This document shows positions 28,271 to 39,897 of a DNA stretch of 64,000 bases, one piece after another. Every line of letters begins with the position of its first letter. Positions within the stretch are counted from its first letter, which is position 1. The notes below the pieces were generated by a model. It did no database searches and had not been told where the DNA came from. It saw only the letters and a list, made by a program, of their open reading frames with translations. Origin of the DNA: Clavelina lepadiformis (lineage: Eukaryota > Chordata > Ascidiacea > Aplousobranchia > Clavelinidae); the NCBI RefSeq assembly GCF_947623445.1, contig NC_135241.1, positions 3,474,501 to 3,538,500 of the forward strand, in the 5' to 3' direction. Made by a program: the position numbers and the translations under genes.

Positions 28271-29589
28271 CGAATCGCCGAATGCGTATACTCGTTTATT
28301 TTGACAACGCTGATATGATAACGACAAGAGATATGAGATAAACCACCCAGTCCTGCGTACCATTTTCCGCGTAGCCCTGTCTCATAGCTTCAGTAAATCT
28401 TTTTCAAACCAAATTTCATTGAGATCATTTCGGGCTCGCATTACTGTTTAACATGACGTAGCATTTTCAGTTATCTGCCGATCTTGTTAACTTCGGTGCC
28501 AACTTCCAAAACGTTGGCGCCGTGGGATTGGAAAAACGTTGTGGCGAACGTCAATCCCTTCAGCCGACGTTAGATTACTGTTTTTCTTGTTTTGGCATCC
28601 AGCTTTACTTAGCGAGTGCGGACAAGGCAATACTGGTCGCATTAAAAATTCATAAACTCATATTTTCACAATGTTTGGTGGCAGAAAACTGAGAGATAAT
28701 GTTGTTAAAGGGATCCAATTAAGGTCTTGTCCTAACCTTATTAAAATCTGGAGTCTTTTGCCACATGGTGGTCATAAATAATTAACAAGTTTCAAATAAC
28801 TCTTTGTCGTAGTTAGAAAATAATTTGGGACCTTTTGAAAAAATTAACCTTTATGCTAACGAGTAAAAAACGACGCAGTCCCGGTTGGCTGCGTGTCTCA
28901 ACCTTATACATTTTACGCATTAAAAATGTTCAATATCATATAAATGCGTCAAATGTATTCGCTTCACTTATAAATAGAAAGTTGCATTTGATGTGTCTCT
29001 TAGATCTAACCTTAAATTGACTTACAGTAATGGTAACTTCGATAAACGCAGAATTTGGTGCAATAACATGAAACGAACCTTTTATGTTATCAAGCGCAAA
29101 AACACACACATGATAAATTGCGAACTTAGTGATACGTCGTTTTTAAGTCAAGTATAAATTCACGAAGAATAAACTTCCTTTCACTCATCATAAATTTCTG
29201 TTTGTGCAGTCACAGACAATAAAATGAAATCTTTAAGCGTTTGAACCAATTCTGTCAGCTTGTTGAGTATACTTGAACATAACCCGTTGTGAAAGCTTCA
29301 TGGTATGTACATTAACGAAATAGTTAAGCAGGATCGCTTTTCTGTATCACCTTCCTTGCTAAACCAACAAAAGGTTTTCGATTATTTGGCATTACTCTGC
29401 TAAAAGCTGTACACTCGAAACACTTTTCCTGGAATGTTTCTCACGGGGTCAAAATTGAAATTGTAAACATATAATTTGCTATACAGCGTAATCAAACAGC
29501 TGGAACTCTCACTTCACGTAAAAAAAACATTATGAAGATCGGAGGTCATTCAAGGGCGAAAAGATTCTGAGACCTAAATTTGCTGGTAA
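28271..29589. other. intergenic between convergent LONP1 and cortexin-like gene
   Basis: No coding exon was recognised on either strand. The region should contain the 3' UTR of the minus-strand cortexin-like gene. Confidence 0.4.
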
Positions 29590-30000
29590 TCATGCTACAG
29601 TTTGCGATCGATAAAAGCTGGAAAAGATTTTCGATTCTCGAGTGTTTAGAGTCTCAAGCCAAGCCGCTCTCGCAACGGTGTTGTAAGGATCAAGCGTAGT
29701 CCTTATGCACCGAATGAAGTACACAGAAAACAGAACTATTAGGAAAAAAATCAAAACATAGATGATAACTTCCTCGACATTGATAACGCCCATTGTGTCG
29801 TGAAGGTGTTGGCGTGGTTCAGGATGTATCTTTGTAGTTCCCATACGCCGTATAATTTGGTTGTCGAAGAAAACACGGTGGCTGATGGTTACATTATGGG
29901 TTTCCGAATGCGATTCTTGGTAATTAGGGACATCTGGTGAGCTTGTTGTGGGGAAACCTGCCCGACCAATAAGGTGATTCTGATGACGAAGGGCGACCAT
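29590..30000 (-). CDS. cortexin-like single-pass membrane protein (136 aa; short form 84 aa)
   Basis: Single minus-strand frame. The first in-frame ATG is at 30000 (MVALRHQNHL). Open frame continues 48 bp further upstream to 30048 without an ATG, so an upstream exon is possible. An internal ATG at 29844 would give 84 aa, close to the usual cortexin length of about 80. A hydrophobic segment (IIYVLIFFLIVLFSVYF) is followed directly by RCIRTTLDPYNTVARAAWLE. That juxtamembrane pattern, an R-C-[VI]-R-x-x-L-D-P-Y core then a Trp about nine residues on, is the hallmark of vertebrate cortexins (CTXN). Cortexins are neuronal membrane proteins with an extracellular N terminus, one membrane span and a short cytoplasmic tail. 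The N-terminal part here is longer and unlike vertebrate forms. A family link is likely from the motif but not proven. Confidence 0.7.
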   Translation of the reverse strand: MVALRHQNHLIGRAGFPTTSSPDVPNYQESHSETHNVTISHRVFFDNQIIRRMGTTKIHPEPRQHLHDTMGVINVEEVIIYVLIFFLIVLFSVYFIRCIRTTLDPYNTVARAAWLETLNTRESKIFSSFYRSQTVA

Positions 30001-31220
30001 CCCGAACAAGCAATATTTGGCAAACTCTTTTGGCAACTCTTTCTTCAAACTTCAAAAATCAGAAAAAAGTTACCTGAACCACATTTCTAAATTCTTTCTA
30101 AATATATGCAACGCTAATTGAGTTACTGGCTTACGTTATGTTAAAAATTACTCACAAATTACAACGACATTGGCTACGATTGACTGTATGTTAATTAATT
30201 TCCTACCAGGTAAAGGCTATGGAGTTCATGTCAAAAGGGAAGCAATGTTTTACTACTTAGTGTAACTTGCTGATAAAAAAGACATTCTAAAAACGGCATC
30301 TCCTACAATTAGGGTAAACACTTAAGAAAATGCAATCTTGGCGTTCTTTAAAAATTTTAGTTGAAGGTGGCAGGGCATTAGGGTCGGTGTCCTTTTCTCG
30401 CTTTCAGACTAATTATCTAACTATTACGTGCGAACGAAAATAGTTCCTTACTTTAGACTTTTCAAACATTCTATTTTAATCCAACACGCTATACCTTAAA
30501 TCATTTTTAGTTTTGTGCTGGAACGGAAATTGCCAATTTTCCTAGATCTTGTATAGCTATAAAAGTCTAAAGTGTCAGATAGCTATATATATTAGTATTA
30601 CTCTCATCCTGAATTGCTTCGGTAATAGTTTATCCAACTTACAGTTGAATCACGTAACACAAAATCCAAAGAAAATATGAGGCGTTGAGAAAATATTTAG
30701 ACAGCGCAAAATTGCGAAGGTTGATGTTTTATGATTGTGACCAGGCTTTTTTTACTGCAATCTAGCATTTTATGACGAACCGCGGGTGACTGGTTCGTCC
30801 TCGTAAAGGCAGCACACTCCTCATGCGATGACGTCATGAAAGCTTCAAAGCAAGCACATAAAAAATCTTTACCACGTGCACTCCACGCCGCCCTTGAACG
30901 TGGCGTTTGCCTTGTAGATTAAACTTGAACCGTTTTTCGTCTGAGGTGTAATAAAATTTAAGATAAATGTCTTAGTACAGATGTGATATACATCAATTCT
31001 CTTTACGGTTGGCGCTACGTTGCTTTCAAAGTAATCGTTACAGATATTGTTTTAGTCTGTTACTATTTCACCGGAAAAAATCTTATATGTAAAGCTATTT
31101 TCAAGTTTATTTTTTAAATGTTATAATATAGTAACTTAAACCCAACCTAAATCTTTCTTCTTATCTAAGTTTAACTCCAATTAAACCCTAATAAGCTTAA
31201 ACCGACTTTTTGCATATCCA

Positions 31221-31292
31221 TTCTTCTAACTTAACCGTCAATATCTAATGACAGGTTTATGACCTACTTATGGTGAAAGAGTCACTCAGGTT
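31221..31292. repeat. dispersed repeat, copy 2
   Basis: Matches 19016-19089 over its 3' part (gacagg..tatgacctact..tggtgaaagagtcact) and more loosely upstream. The preceding sequence (about 31140-31220) is rich in ctaaacc/taaccc-type runs. The class is unknown; no coding capacity. Confidence 0.5.
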
Positions 31293-32919
31293 TTTTAAGG
31301 TTTAATCTGTTGATCAATACAAGCAATTTGTTATCTGATACTGTTTGCAATAAGCCATACCCGCGTTCCCATTTGCTGAAAAGAGCATTAAGTTCTAGTA
31401 ACTCAATTTTTAACGTATACAACATGTGATATTATTGTCTTATGTTTTCTAGGACGTTGAGTTCATCTCAAGATATTCAGCTGTTTATTGCTAATTAATC
31501 TTAGCCGTCGTATCGAGCCACAAAGTTTTTTTGAAGAACGTTTCGGCTTATCAATAATTTAGAAAAACAATGTACGATTTGTCACCTCATACGTTTGATA
31601 TCTTTCGAACAAGCACAACTTCCACCTGACTGTTGCAAATTGCTTTTACGGTAAATTGACTGCTAGTTGCAAAACGTACAACAAAAACGTGGTCTATTTG
31701 GCACGAAGTAATAACTTTTAGAAATAAAAGGTCATCCACTAACCGGCAAACGTAAACTTATGCGTAGTGTATAATATGAGTGTTTATCAAACAAAAAGAC
31801 AGGTTGAAACTCCTCTGGAAATCTCATCCAAGCAATTAATTCAGCTTAACGATCACTCTATACACCGTCTGGAGCTTAGCCGAAACTACGATGAAGTAAA
31901 GTAGGCGCTTGCATTAGTAAATTTCCTGGAGTTTTAGAAGAAAACCTTTTTGGTGCTAGATAACGTTTAACAATAAACTTAACCGAGGACGTACTTGATA
32001 CATTTACCTCGGAAAAAACTTTACCCTAGTTAAAGCCTTGCATTTCTAAATTTTTTCCTGGCAGTTTTAGCTAAATCTAAAATATAATCCGTAACATCTC
32101 CAACTGATTTGACCTTAGATAAGAAACATCATCAACATGTAATGTAACGTTAAAGTCAGTTAAGCAATTTTTTGCAATTAAGAAATAGAACACAGTCTAA
32201 CCAAAATATCTGCCTCTACGCTATGCGTGACAAGCAGCAAACACTGCGAAGTGTGTAGTTGTGTACTACTAAACCGCCTGTTTGTTAAAACGAGTTTTTT
32301 ATCTGTGGTTTACAGATAGTCGCTTGCTAGTCGCGAAGGCTAGGCGCATTGATGACGTAACAGAGATAACGTTTTTTCGTCGCTTTGCTGCATGTTCAAG
32401 TAAACATCCTTCGTCGAAAACACCCATCACCAAGTAAACCTAATAATGTTCGTCTCATGGCTAAGCGCTAACAGCATCACAGGTACAACAAACTTCGTTA
32501 CACCAAATAAACCTATTTGTGGCGGCATTCAGGCAGAAACAAATATAAGTGCAGTCCATCGATCCTTGTATGGTATTGAATTTAAGCTTGGTTTGACGTA
32601 AATCGTTACGGTATATCAACCTTCTTACGTGCAAAATTGGCTCTTCTGTTTTTGCCACAAGGAAATGTCATTGCTTTCTGCTACATAAGTCGCTTAAAGT
32701 AGAACCATTGTGCCCTTTTGAATAAATTCTTAAGAGTTCGCAGAATACTCATCACGATACTCGCTCTAAGCTAAATTTTCCTTGTTTACATTTTTTGTTG
32801 TATCTTAACTCTTTTATTCCGTTATTTTGTCTGTCTGTGAAACACTACAACAAATAAGAAGTGATCAAAAAACTATAGTGTCATAACTGTAACGGTTGAC
32901 TTTAATGAGTATAGGCGTG

Positions 32920-32993
32920 CATTACAATAACCGTGTATAACAGTAACCGTGTATTACAGTAACCGTTTATTACAGTAACCGTTTATTACAATA
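32920..32993. repeat. 16-bp tandem repeat, about 4 copies
   Basis: Unit acagtaaccgtktatt with small variations (cattacaataaccgtgtat, aacagtaaccgtgtat, tacagtaaccgtttat, tacagtaaccgtttat). A related cagtaac occurs again just downstream (about 33017). Non-coding. Confidence 0.75.
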
Positions 32994-33950
32994 CAAGTTG
33001 GTGAACGCAGCTTAATACAGTAACTGAACGACGTGGTAAAGAACAGATGTGTCATTTTGTGGTATCAAAGACAGCGTTTACTAAAAAAGCAACCTAAGAT
33101 GTCGTTATCATTTGCACACAATTAACTGATAGAATGTTCCAAATGCAAATTGATCCCGGTTGTTGTTTTTCTTTGGCACCGAGCGCAGGGAATTGGATGC
33201 AATCAACTTGATGAAAATAACTCCCATGTTGGTCCACTAAAAGGAAATGAAGATAAAGAAACTGAAGAATTGTACCATTTATATACGAAATTCCATAGGG
33301 CGCTGGGTTTTCTTGGGGTGATATGACTAAATACAAAATTGCCAATTCGTTATAGACAATACAAATATGGCTTTTCGATAAAATCTTAAAACAATTACAA
33401 AAAACGTTCACACGTTTTAAAGTAGCCTAATTTAAGTTCAGTCACAATTTTTGACAGTTTTTTTTTCGAACGATAAGTAAGTGGATGTGTGTAGTAAGGT
33501 CATAGTCAAAACAAACGCAAAGAACATTAAAGTGAATTGTGATCGGAATAAAAATATTTCGATTGCTGTTATCCTTGGAGACTTGAGCATGCCGAGGTTA
33601 TACTTGTGAAAAAATCGATATGACTGGTTACATGCGATAGTCATTTTCTCTTTGTGCAAGATTTGATTATAACCCGTCAGTCAGCTAACTCCTACAAAAC
33701 TCGCCTTCAAATCAGAATTTCGTTGGCGAAATAGTGAACGTAAAAAAATTCACTTTGCCATCTATTGATTAATTAGTTTTTCATTTTCACAAAATCTTCC
33801 AAATCGGGATTATGGGAAAGACTGTTGCAGTATAATGGTGGTTGTTTTATTTGTTATAGTAAAGAAAAGAGATTATTTGCACTCGCATTTTGAAATCAAT
33901 AAAGTAATAACATTTTCTTTTTGATTTAAACAAAATAGATAACCTCTGGT

Positions 33951-33988
33951 CCTATAATGCCCTATAATGCCCTATAATGCCCTATGAT
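33951..33988. repeat. 10-bp tandem repeat interrupted by an insertion
   Basis: The unit cctataatgc is repeated three times from 33951, followed by a variant cctatgat. The unit recurs once at 34327-34336 on the far side of the inserted element. Confidence 0.75.
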
Positions 33989-34326
33989 TAGGGTTGCCAT
34001 CGGTCTCAACTCAAAAATAAGCACGACTAGGAAACGAAAGACGAATACCACCTTAAACTGTGCACAACAGGAGAAAGCAACCAATTTTCCTAAAAAAAAA
34101 AACGAGACACTATCTGCATATTCTTAATTTTGGTACCTCTTTGGTACAAAATGGTATACTAAAAGTGCCCAAAATACGAAACTTTGCCCTAAAAATAAGA
34201 CGAAAATAAGGACGCAAGTGAAAATAACGACATTTCTTAAAAAAATGGACAAAATTATTTTCTATGACACGGATCTTTAAAAGATCTTAGACAAATCTTA
34301 GAAATAAGGACGATATGGCAACCCTG
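33989..34326. mobile_element. hAT-type non-autonomous element (338 bp)
   Basis: Ends are tagggttgccat (33989) and, on the reverse strand from 34326, cagggttgccat. The 11-bp core AGGGTTGCCAT is shared. Flanking 8-mers cctatgat (33981-33988) and cctataat (34327-34334) differ by one base and fit an 8-bp target duplication, as made by hAT transposases. The YAGGG ends also fit hAT. No coding capacity. It sits in a cctataatgc tandem repeat. Confidence 0.7.
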
Positions 34327-37300
34327 CCTATAATGCAGGAGTTCCTAACGAGGAGTGCGAGCAAACCTTGTAAAGGATGCGAAACCTAGAAATCAGTAAT
34401 TTTTTTGGATCCCAAAGTATTTAAACTCTTGTTAGTCAAAAGTTTCATTTCATGGAAGTAAGGGTTGCGACAACACATTAAATGCTTTCTATTGGTGCAA
34501 AGGATCAAACAGGCTGGAAATTCTCACCCTAATCACTCCCTAGAACAGACTGAGCGACCATTACCTGGATAATACCCTCGTTTTCATGTGGCGCTTGTAG
34601 AGTTTGGGTTAACCCAGATTATATCTTAGTAGGTTTAAAACAAAATTATTTTTTATCATTTGTTATTCTTCCGACTTATTGGGCTGAAATATCGGAACAC
34701 GTACGCCCCCTGGAGACTATTTTACTGTGTAAAAAATGGCCACATAAAGACATTTGTAAGGTAAATTATAATATGATTGATTAAGCACGGTCCATATTTA
34801 GCGTAGGCACAGATGGTTTTGTATATTATTTTTTGCTTTCATTTCCTCTCTGGATTGTAAAAAAATATACAGGCCCATTCATTCTGTGTGATCAGGCCTC
34901 GATATAATTATTTGGAAACTTTGTTTTCTACCGATTCCAGTTAGTGCTGAAGTCTTCTTTAAATATATAGTAAACTGTTATTGTATAAACTTATTACATA
35001 CAAGCTGACGACTGCAGTTTTAAGATAATACTAGGATTGACCAAAAAAGTTGCCAGAATGTGCTTGTCGGTCTTAGATACATTTTGTTGTTATTCCACTG
35101 GCTGTTGTTCTGTAATCACAAAGTTTTACATTTCAAAACAAAACGTTTTAATTTGTTGTAAGAAATGGCTTATGGCGATGTGGTTGCGAAAGCTCATAAG
35201 AATGAAATCAGAACATCTGTAAAACGCTCTAAGTTCGGGACAGAGAGCCTTGTGTCATTTCAACCTTTTAAGCTATCAATAGAAATATGACTCCAATAAA
35301 GCAATTACGTAATGTGAGAAGAGCATTTTAAGCCGGCCATTGCCAAACAGCTTACGACGATTAGGTCGTTATTTCAGCAATACAGGAACTTGGACGCCGC
35401 GACGGCGTTCCACCTACGCAGACGACTGGTCTATAACAGCAGAGAGAAATCGTTAGGTCTACATTCTACGTCTCTACGAAGAGCATGAGACTGCAAACTG
35501 ATGTACGACTTTGGCAGAACCGATAGATCAATTAGTAGTCCATACTTGAAGCAAAATTTGTAGTTTAAAACTCCTTCAAACTACAAAGTAATGTATAGTT
35601 TTGTGACCAATTAAGCTTGCCGTAATTACAGGCTATGCTTTGTAATATATTAACTACAGCTACAATATTTGTAGTTACTTTATTTCTCAGAATGCTTGTA
35701 AAAGAAATTCCTGTTGTATTGGAAAACATTACAATATTTTCAAGCTTACGCCCAACACATCGATCTTACGTTATGCCTACTTGACCATGTTTGCTCACCT
35801 TGTTTATCTTTTTACTTTCATTAAGGAGGGTAAGGAATTTTGGAGTACGATCCACCTTGTTTGAATAAAAATTCAATACTTTCATGTTGATTTACGACAA
35901 TTACCCCAATAAACATGGCATAGGCTTTCAATTAACCAGCTACTACACCAATGGGTGATTAACTTTTCGGGAGCAACGTGTTTACAAGTTACACATAACC
36001 GCAGTTGTAACAAACTTCTAAAAACAAACTTCAATTTTACTGGTAAACAAACATGTGGGTGAGGCCTTGTCTTGCCTTGTCATGTCTTGCTTGTGTAATG
36101 TACTGAAATTGAATTTAACGTCAAGCCTCGTGAAAAAGCGAAGACGAGCTTTTGTGAAAACTTGTCAAATATCCTTAATTGATTGATTGAGATAATTGTA
36201 GCGCTAAATCAATTTTAGTCAAAATGCGGTTACTTGACTAGAACTTGATCGAAAGTATTAAATCAGTTTCAACCACAATTATCTGTTACATTTATTACTT
36301 ACAATAGTTCTGTCTGTTTTGCTTCTTTCATGAAATTAACAGTTACAGTATTTTCTTTGTGGCGGGAAGGTATCAAAGAGTTTTGTTTGATTGGGCAATG
36401 CACGTAAACGGCAATTGTTGCATCACGTACAGAACAATATTCGACGTAATCACGTGATGTGCGTGCGAGGGAATTTGAAGTCATAAAAGAAGGTTAAACA
36501 ACACGTTTTGAATAGACTACGTAAAATGTCAACCGCAGCTCAAGTTATTTGGGCTTGGTAGGGCCAACAATGCGATGTACCGAGCTGTAACAACAAGAAA
36601 ATGGATTAAAGTTTTAGAAAGCAAGTTCTCAAGTACGGTCATCTAGTCAAGTACAGTTGCCGACGACATGTTAGTCCATTAATTGTACAAGATGAGTTTA
36701 CCGGTAATTGTTTTCAAGAAAAACGATAGGTTTGCGTTTTTAACTTTAAAAGAAACATCTTCCGTTAACTGGCGTTGTACCTTAGCAACAGTGATAACAG
36801 TGTTATTGACATCTGCGCCATAGGCTGAGGCTGTGTGTAGGCCGCAAACTATTACCCTAAAGTCCGAGTTGTCGAGTTTACCCTAAAATTCTAGAAAGCA
36901 ACTTAAACAACCATTAAGCCTATAACTATTTGGCTAAGACTAAGTCATTGATTCAACAAGTGGTAAGTTTCGTATGACTTTGCTAGGCCTATGTACTTGT
37001 TTAACTTTAACCAACTGAACATTGAATTTTTTAAAACTCCAGGTGTATGCTGGTATAATTATGCATAAAATCATTTATTTCTGTTTGACTGGGCAAACAA
37101 AACTTTCGTATTGTGACGCAAAGTGGTAATTCCGGTTATGGTATCGAAGCTTTTTGACAACGATTGTACATAAACCGGGATTATTCTACTGCTCTCGTGG
37201 TTGTTTAAACTGTACCCTGGGATTGTTTGAGTGTGATAGCATTTTAAACCACATGTCTCTGATTTTTTTCCATAACTGTTTTTATCATAGGCAGTTTGTC

Positions 37301-39897
37301 AAAACCGTTCGCTAATATTTTAAGTTGTCGAATATTGAACAAGGCCACAACGGCCTATAAGATGTTTTGTGTATTTACAGTTGTGTTGGTAAAAGTTTTG
37401 AAAGGAGGGCGCTTACGTGTGTGGTCTACATTAGGTTTTGTGTAATCCCGATCAGGTATCATCTTTTCGACAAAGTCTGGTTTATTCAGCTTATTTTCAT
37501 AACGCTCCAAAGATAAGATGATTGACACGTTTATGAGGTGAGGTTTATTTTGTGGTAATTACTGTAATTCCTCATCCGCTGCAGGAAGGTTGAGCTTCTT
37601 TTGCGGTAAAGTATTACCACCAATATTTTTCATGAGAGATTGACGTTGTCCGTAGACGATGTCATGTTGTCATGTCTAACCTTTTCATTCGATTTACTGC
37701 TTGAAAAGAAAACAGGTTTTGTCCACTGTGTTCCTAGCTTCGTTGCGGCCGAAGTATGCTATACTTAACTTCCTAACTGTGTTCAAGTAACTCAACAATA
37801 ACTGTATAAACAATTTGACATTTTCAGTATGATGTTTATCTATGTCAGAGTTGTTTTACCACGATGTTGTCCAAAGCAAACAACGGAAAAAATCCAAGTT
37901 GGTCAAAAGCTTTTGCGGCAACTTCAAAAACATATCTAATGAGACACACAAGATTTGAAATACGAGGTTTTATAACGTCGGGTTTTCGTCATAAAAGCTT
38001 ACTTTTTTTGCCGTTTCGGCAAAGATCAATTTACAACTTCTTCCCGGTTCTTATAAGAACCGCCCGCGCACGATATGAGTAGACGTTTTCCTACATTGTG
38101 CACCACATGGACTATATGTGTGCATATTTTGTGAGCACAGTGTACTTGGTAAGTTGGTATGCACTGTATATTTGTAGCATTGGCTGTTGGGTAGTAGTAG
38201 GAAATAGCATGAGTTAGGAATAACATAATCATAGTATACACTGTGCATCGTGTATGGGCATATTTTGGTAGTTGCGACTTTTCAAACTAACTGCAAAACC
38301 GTCTTTAAAAATGTGAATAGATCATTGCAACAACAAATTGTTCTCAGGTATCCTTGTGTTTTAAAAGATTTTTACTGCGCTTTTGAGTGCGTAAAATAGC
38401 ATTTAATTCGGGCTCTTACATAAGACGCAGACAATGGAAGTTGGAATTGCGCCACAAAACTATCGCCACCTTGCTTAGTAAAGGTGACAGTGGTTTTAGT
38501 AGATGTTTGTCTATGTTTGTTAACAAGGACATGGTTTACTGTGGTATTAGCCAACATATTTTCGAAGTGTTCGTTGAAATGTTTGCCTTTTAATTTTCAA
38601 GTCTTTTATTCACTGCGCCTGCCGCCACAGAGGCTTAGTTTTATATGGAAAGATGACGTGTATTTGATCCAAGCAAACATGTGCTCTTGCTTTGCAGAAA
38701 CGTGAAGCTTTCTTCTTGTTTGACCAAGATGCCTGCGTTAATGTTACGGAGTAAAGGGCTATCCTTGACAGTATACACCACTAGGCCTCTTAGTCAAACC
38801 TCTCATTCCCATGTTGCAAAACATGTTTGCATTTGCGTGTTTAACGGATCGCAATCTTAATAATTACATTCCAGCTTCGGTTCTTGGCCGTTGAGGGCGT
38901 ATGCCAATTTTGACTCCGTATTACGACGTCCAGCGAATTGCGAAATCAGTCCAACCGTCTGCTGAATGCCAATGAATGTTAACCCAAGACACCGAAGAAA
39001 ACACTAACCAAGGGTTGTTGGTAGTTACGTTTACGACAACTCGACGTTTGCGCGTTTCTGTTTATGGCTCTACGGCACAAATAGATGGTATTTATCTTGA
39101 GTCGTAAATCCTTGATGTAAAAGATTTTTATTTCTCGTGTCGGTGACAGCAGTGGCAGTGACCTTTCAAATTGTGGCGCCCGTGGACAAACAAAACGCTG
39201 AAGTGGACTTTACAGAGAAGGTTAGGGTACACATTCCTGAGCGTGTAACGCGTACGTATCCTATGACGCCCTCGCATATTTGGTCCCAAATTTAACGAGC
39301 ACGTGCAATTTACGATGAACCGTGGTGGCCCTCTTGCTCTTGCTCTTGTTACACACAGAAGATGATTTCCAAAAAAGCAAAGTTGATTTACAAGTACGCA
39401 GCCAATGCAAATGAAACAAATTTAAACATGAAACAAATTGAACCAAATAATGAAATAAACAACGATGACGTTTATAGCGGGGTTGACGTTTTTCGAGTAG
39501 CTGATGTTGTACCAGAAGTGTGTTACCAGCATGGCAGCAAGACAGATCGTCAAAATTTCAAGTGCTGTATTCGGTTGTGCTTGGTTTGAAGAGCTCTTTC
39601 TTCGGCGTAGGTACAGATTATTTGAGCTCTGTTTATAATTTGTCTTATTAATTATGATTGTTCAAAATTAATTGAGAAAAGCATTTCATTTACTGCCAGA
39701 GCTCAACCGACACCCGTAAAATGTTGAACGTCTATGAAGAACATTGTAGTATGTCAGCTATGATTTACCTACAACACTGGAAATCTTTTGATTTGCATTC
39801 GATTTTTGTTCCCGTCCTAGATAGATGATGAAGCTTACAAAACCATGCATTGGGAGACTGCAGTTTGAAATGAGCCAAGAAAATACATAGAGAGAAG
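34327..39897. other. gene-poor region
   Basis: No convincing exon. A possible transposase relic lies at 35320-35550 (separate entry). Short frames at 35037-35222, 37864-38082, 38387-38593 and 39362-39589 on the plus strand show no family features. The last few hundred bases should hold the 3' UTR of the ZP gene. Confidence 0.4.
35320..35550 (+). pseudogene. possible Tc1-type transposase N-terminal relic
   Basis: In one frame the sequence gives AIAKQLTTIRSLFQQYRN, resembling the second half of a helix-turn-helix with following QQYR. After a frame change it gives FSNTGTWTPRRRSTYADD, resembling the TG...R...GR...TT...D stretch of Tc1/mariner proteins. Several stops follow. The similarity is from memory of the family pattern and is weak. 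It could be chance. Confidence 0.3.

Larger units (their letters stand above)
30049..33988. other. gene-poor region upstream of the cortexin-like gene
   Basis: No convincing exon on either strand. It holds a copy of the dispersed repeat (31221-31292) and a 16-bp tandem repeat (32920-32993). A relatively GC-rich stretch at 30780-30910 has gatgacgtcatg (a CRE-like palindrome, about 30827-30838) and could be the promoter of the cortexin-like gene, but that is speculation. The frames at 33094-33659 on the minus strand show no family features. Confidence 0.4.

Noticed and set aside
29590..30048. Full 152-codon reading from 30048 as the cortexin-like CDS
   Set aside because: The first codon is TTG rather than ATG. 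The first ATG is at 30000. An upstream exon remains possible.
32920..32993. 16-bp repeats as a CRISPR-like array
   Set aside because: Contiguous tandem repeat without spacers, in a eukaryotic genome.
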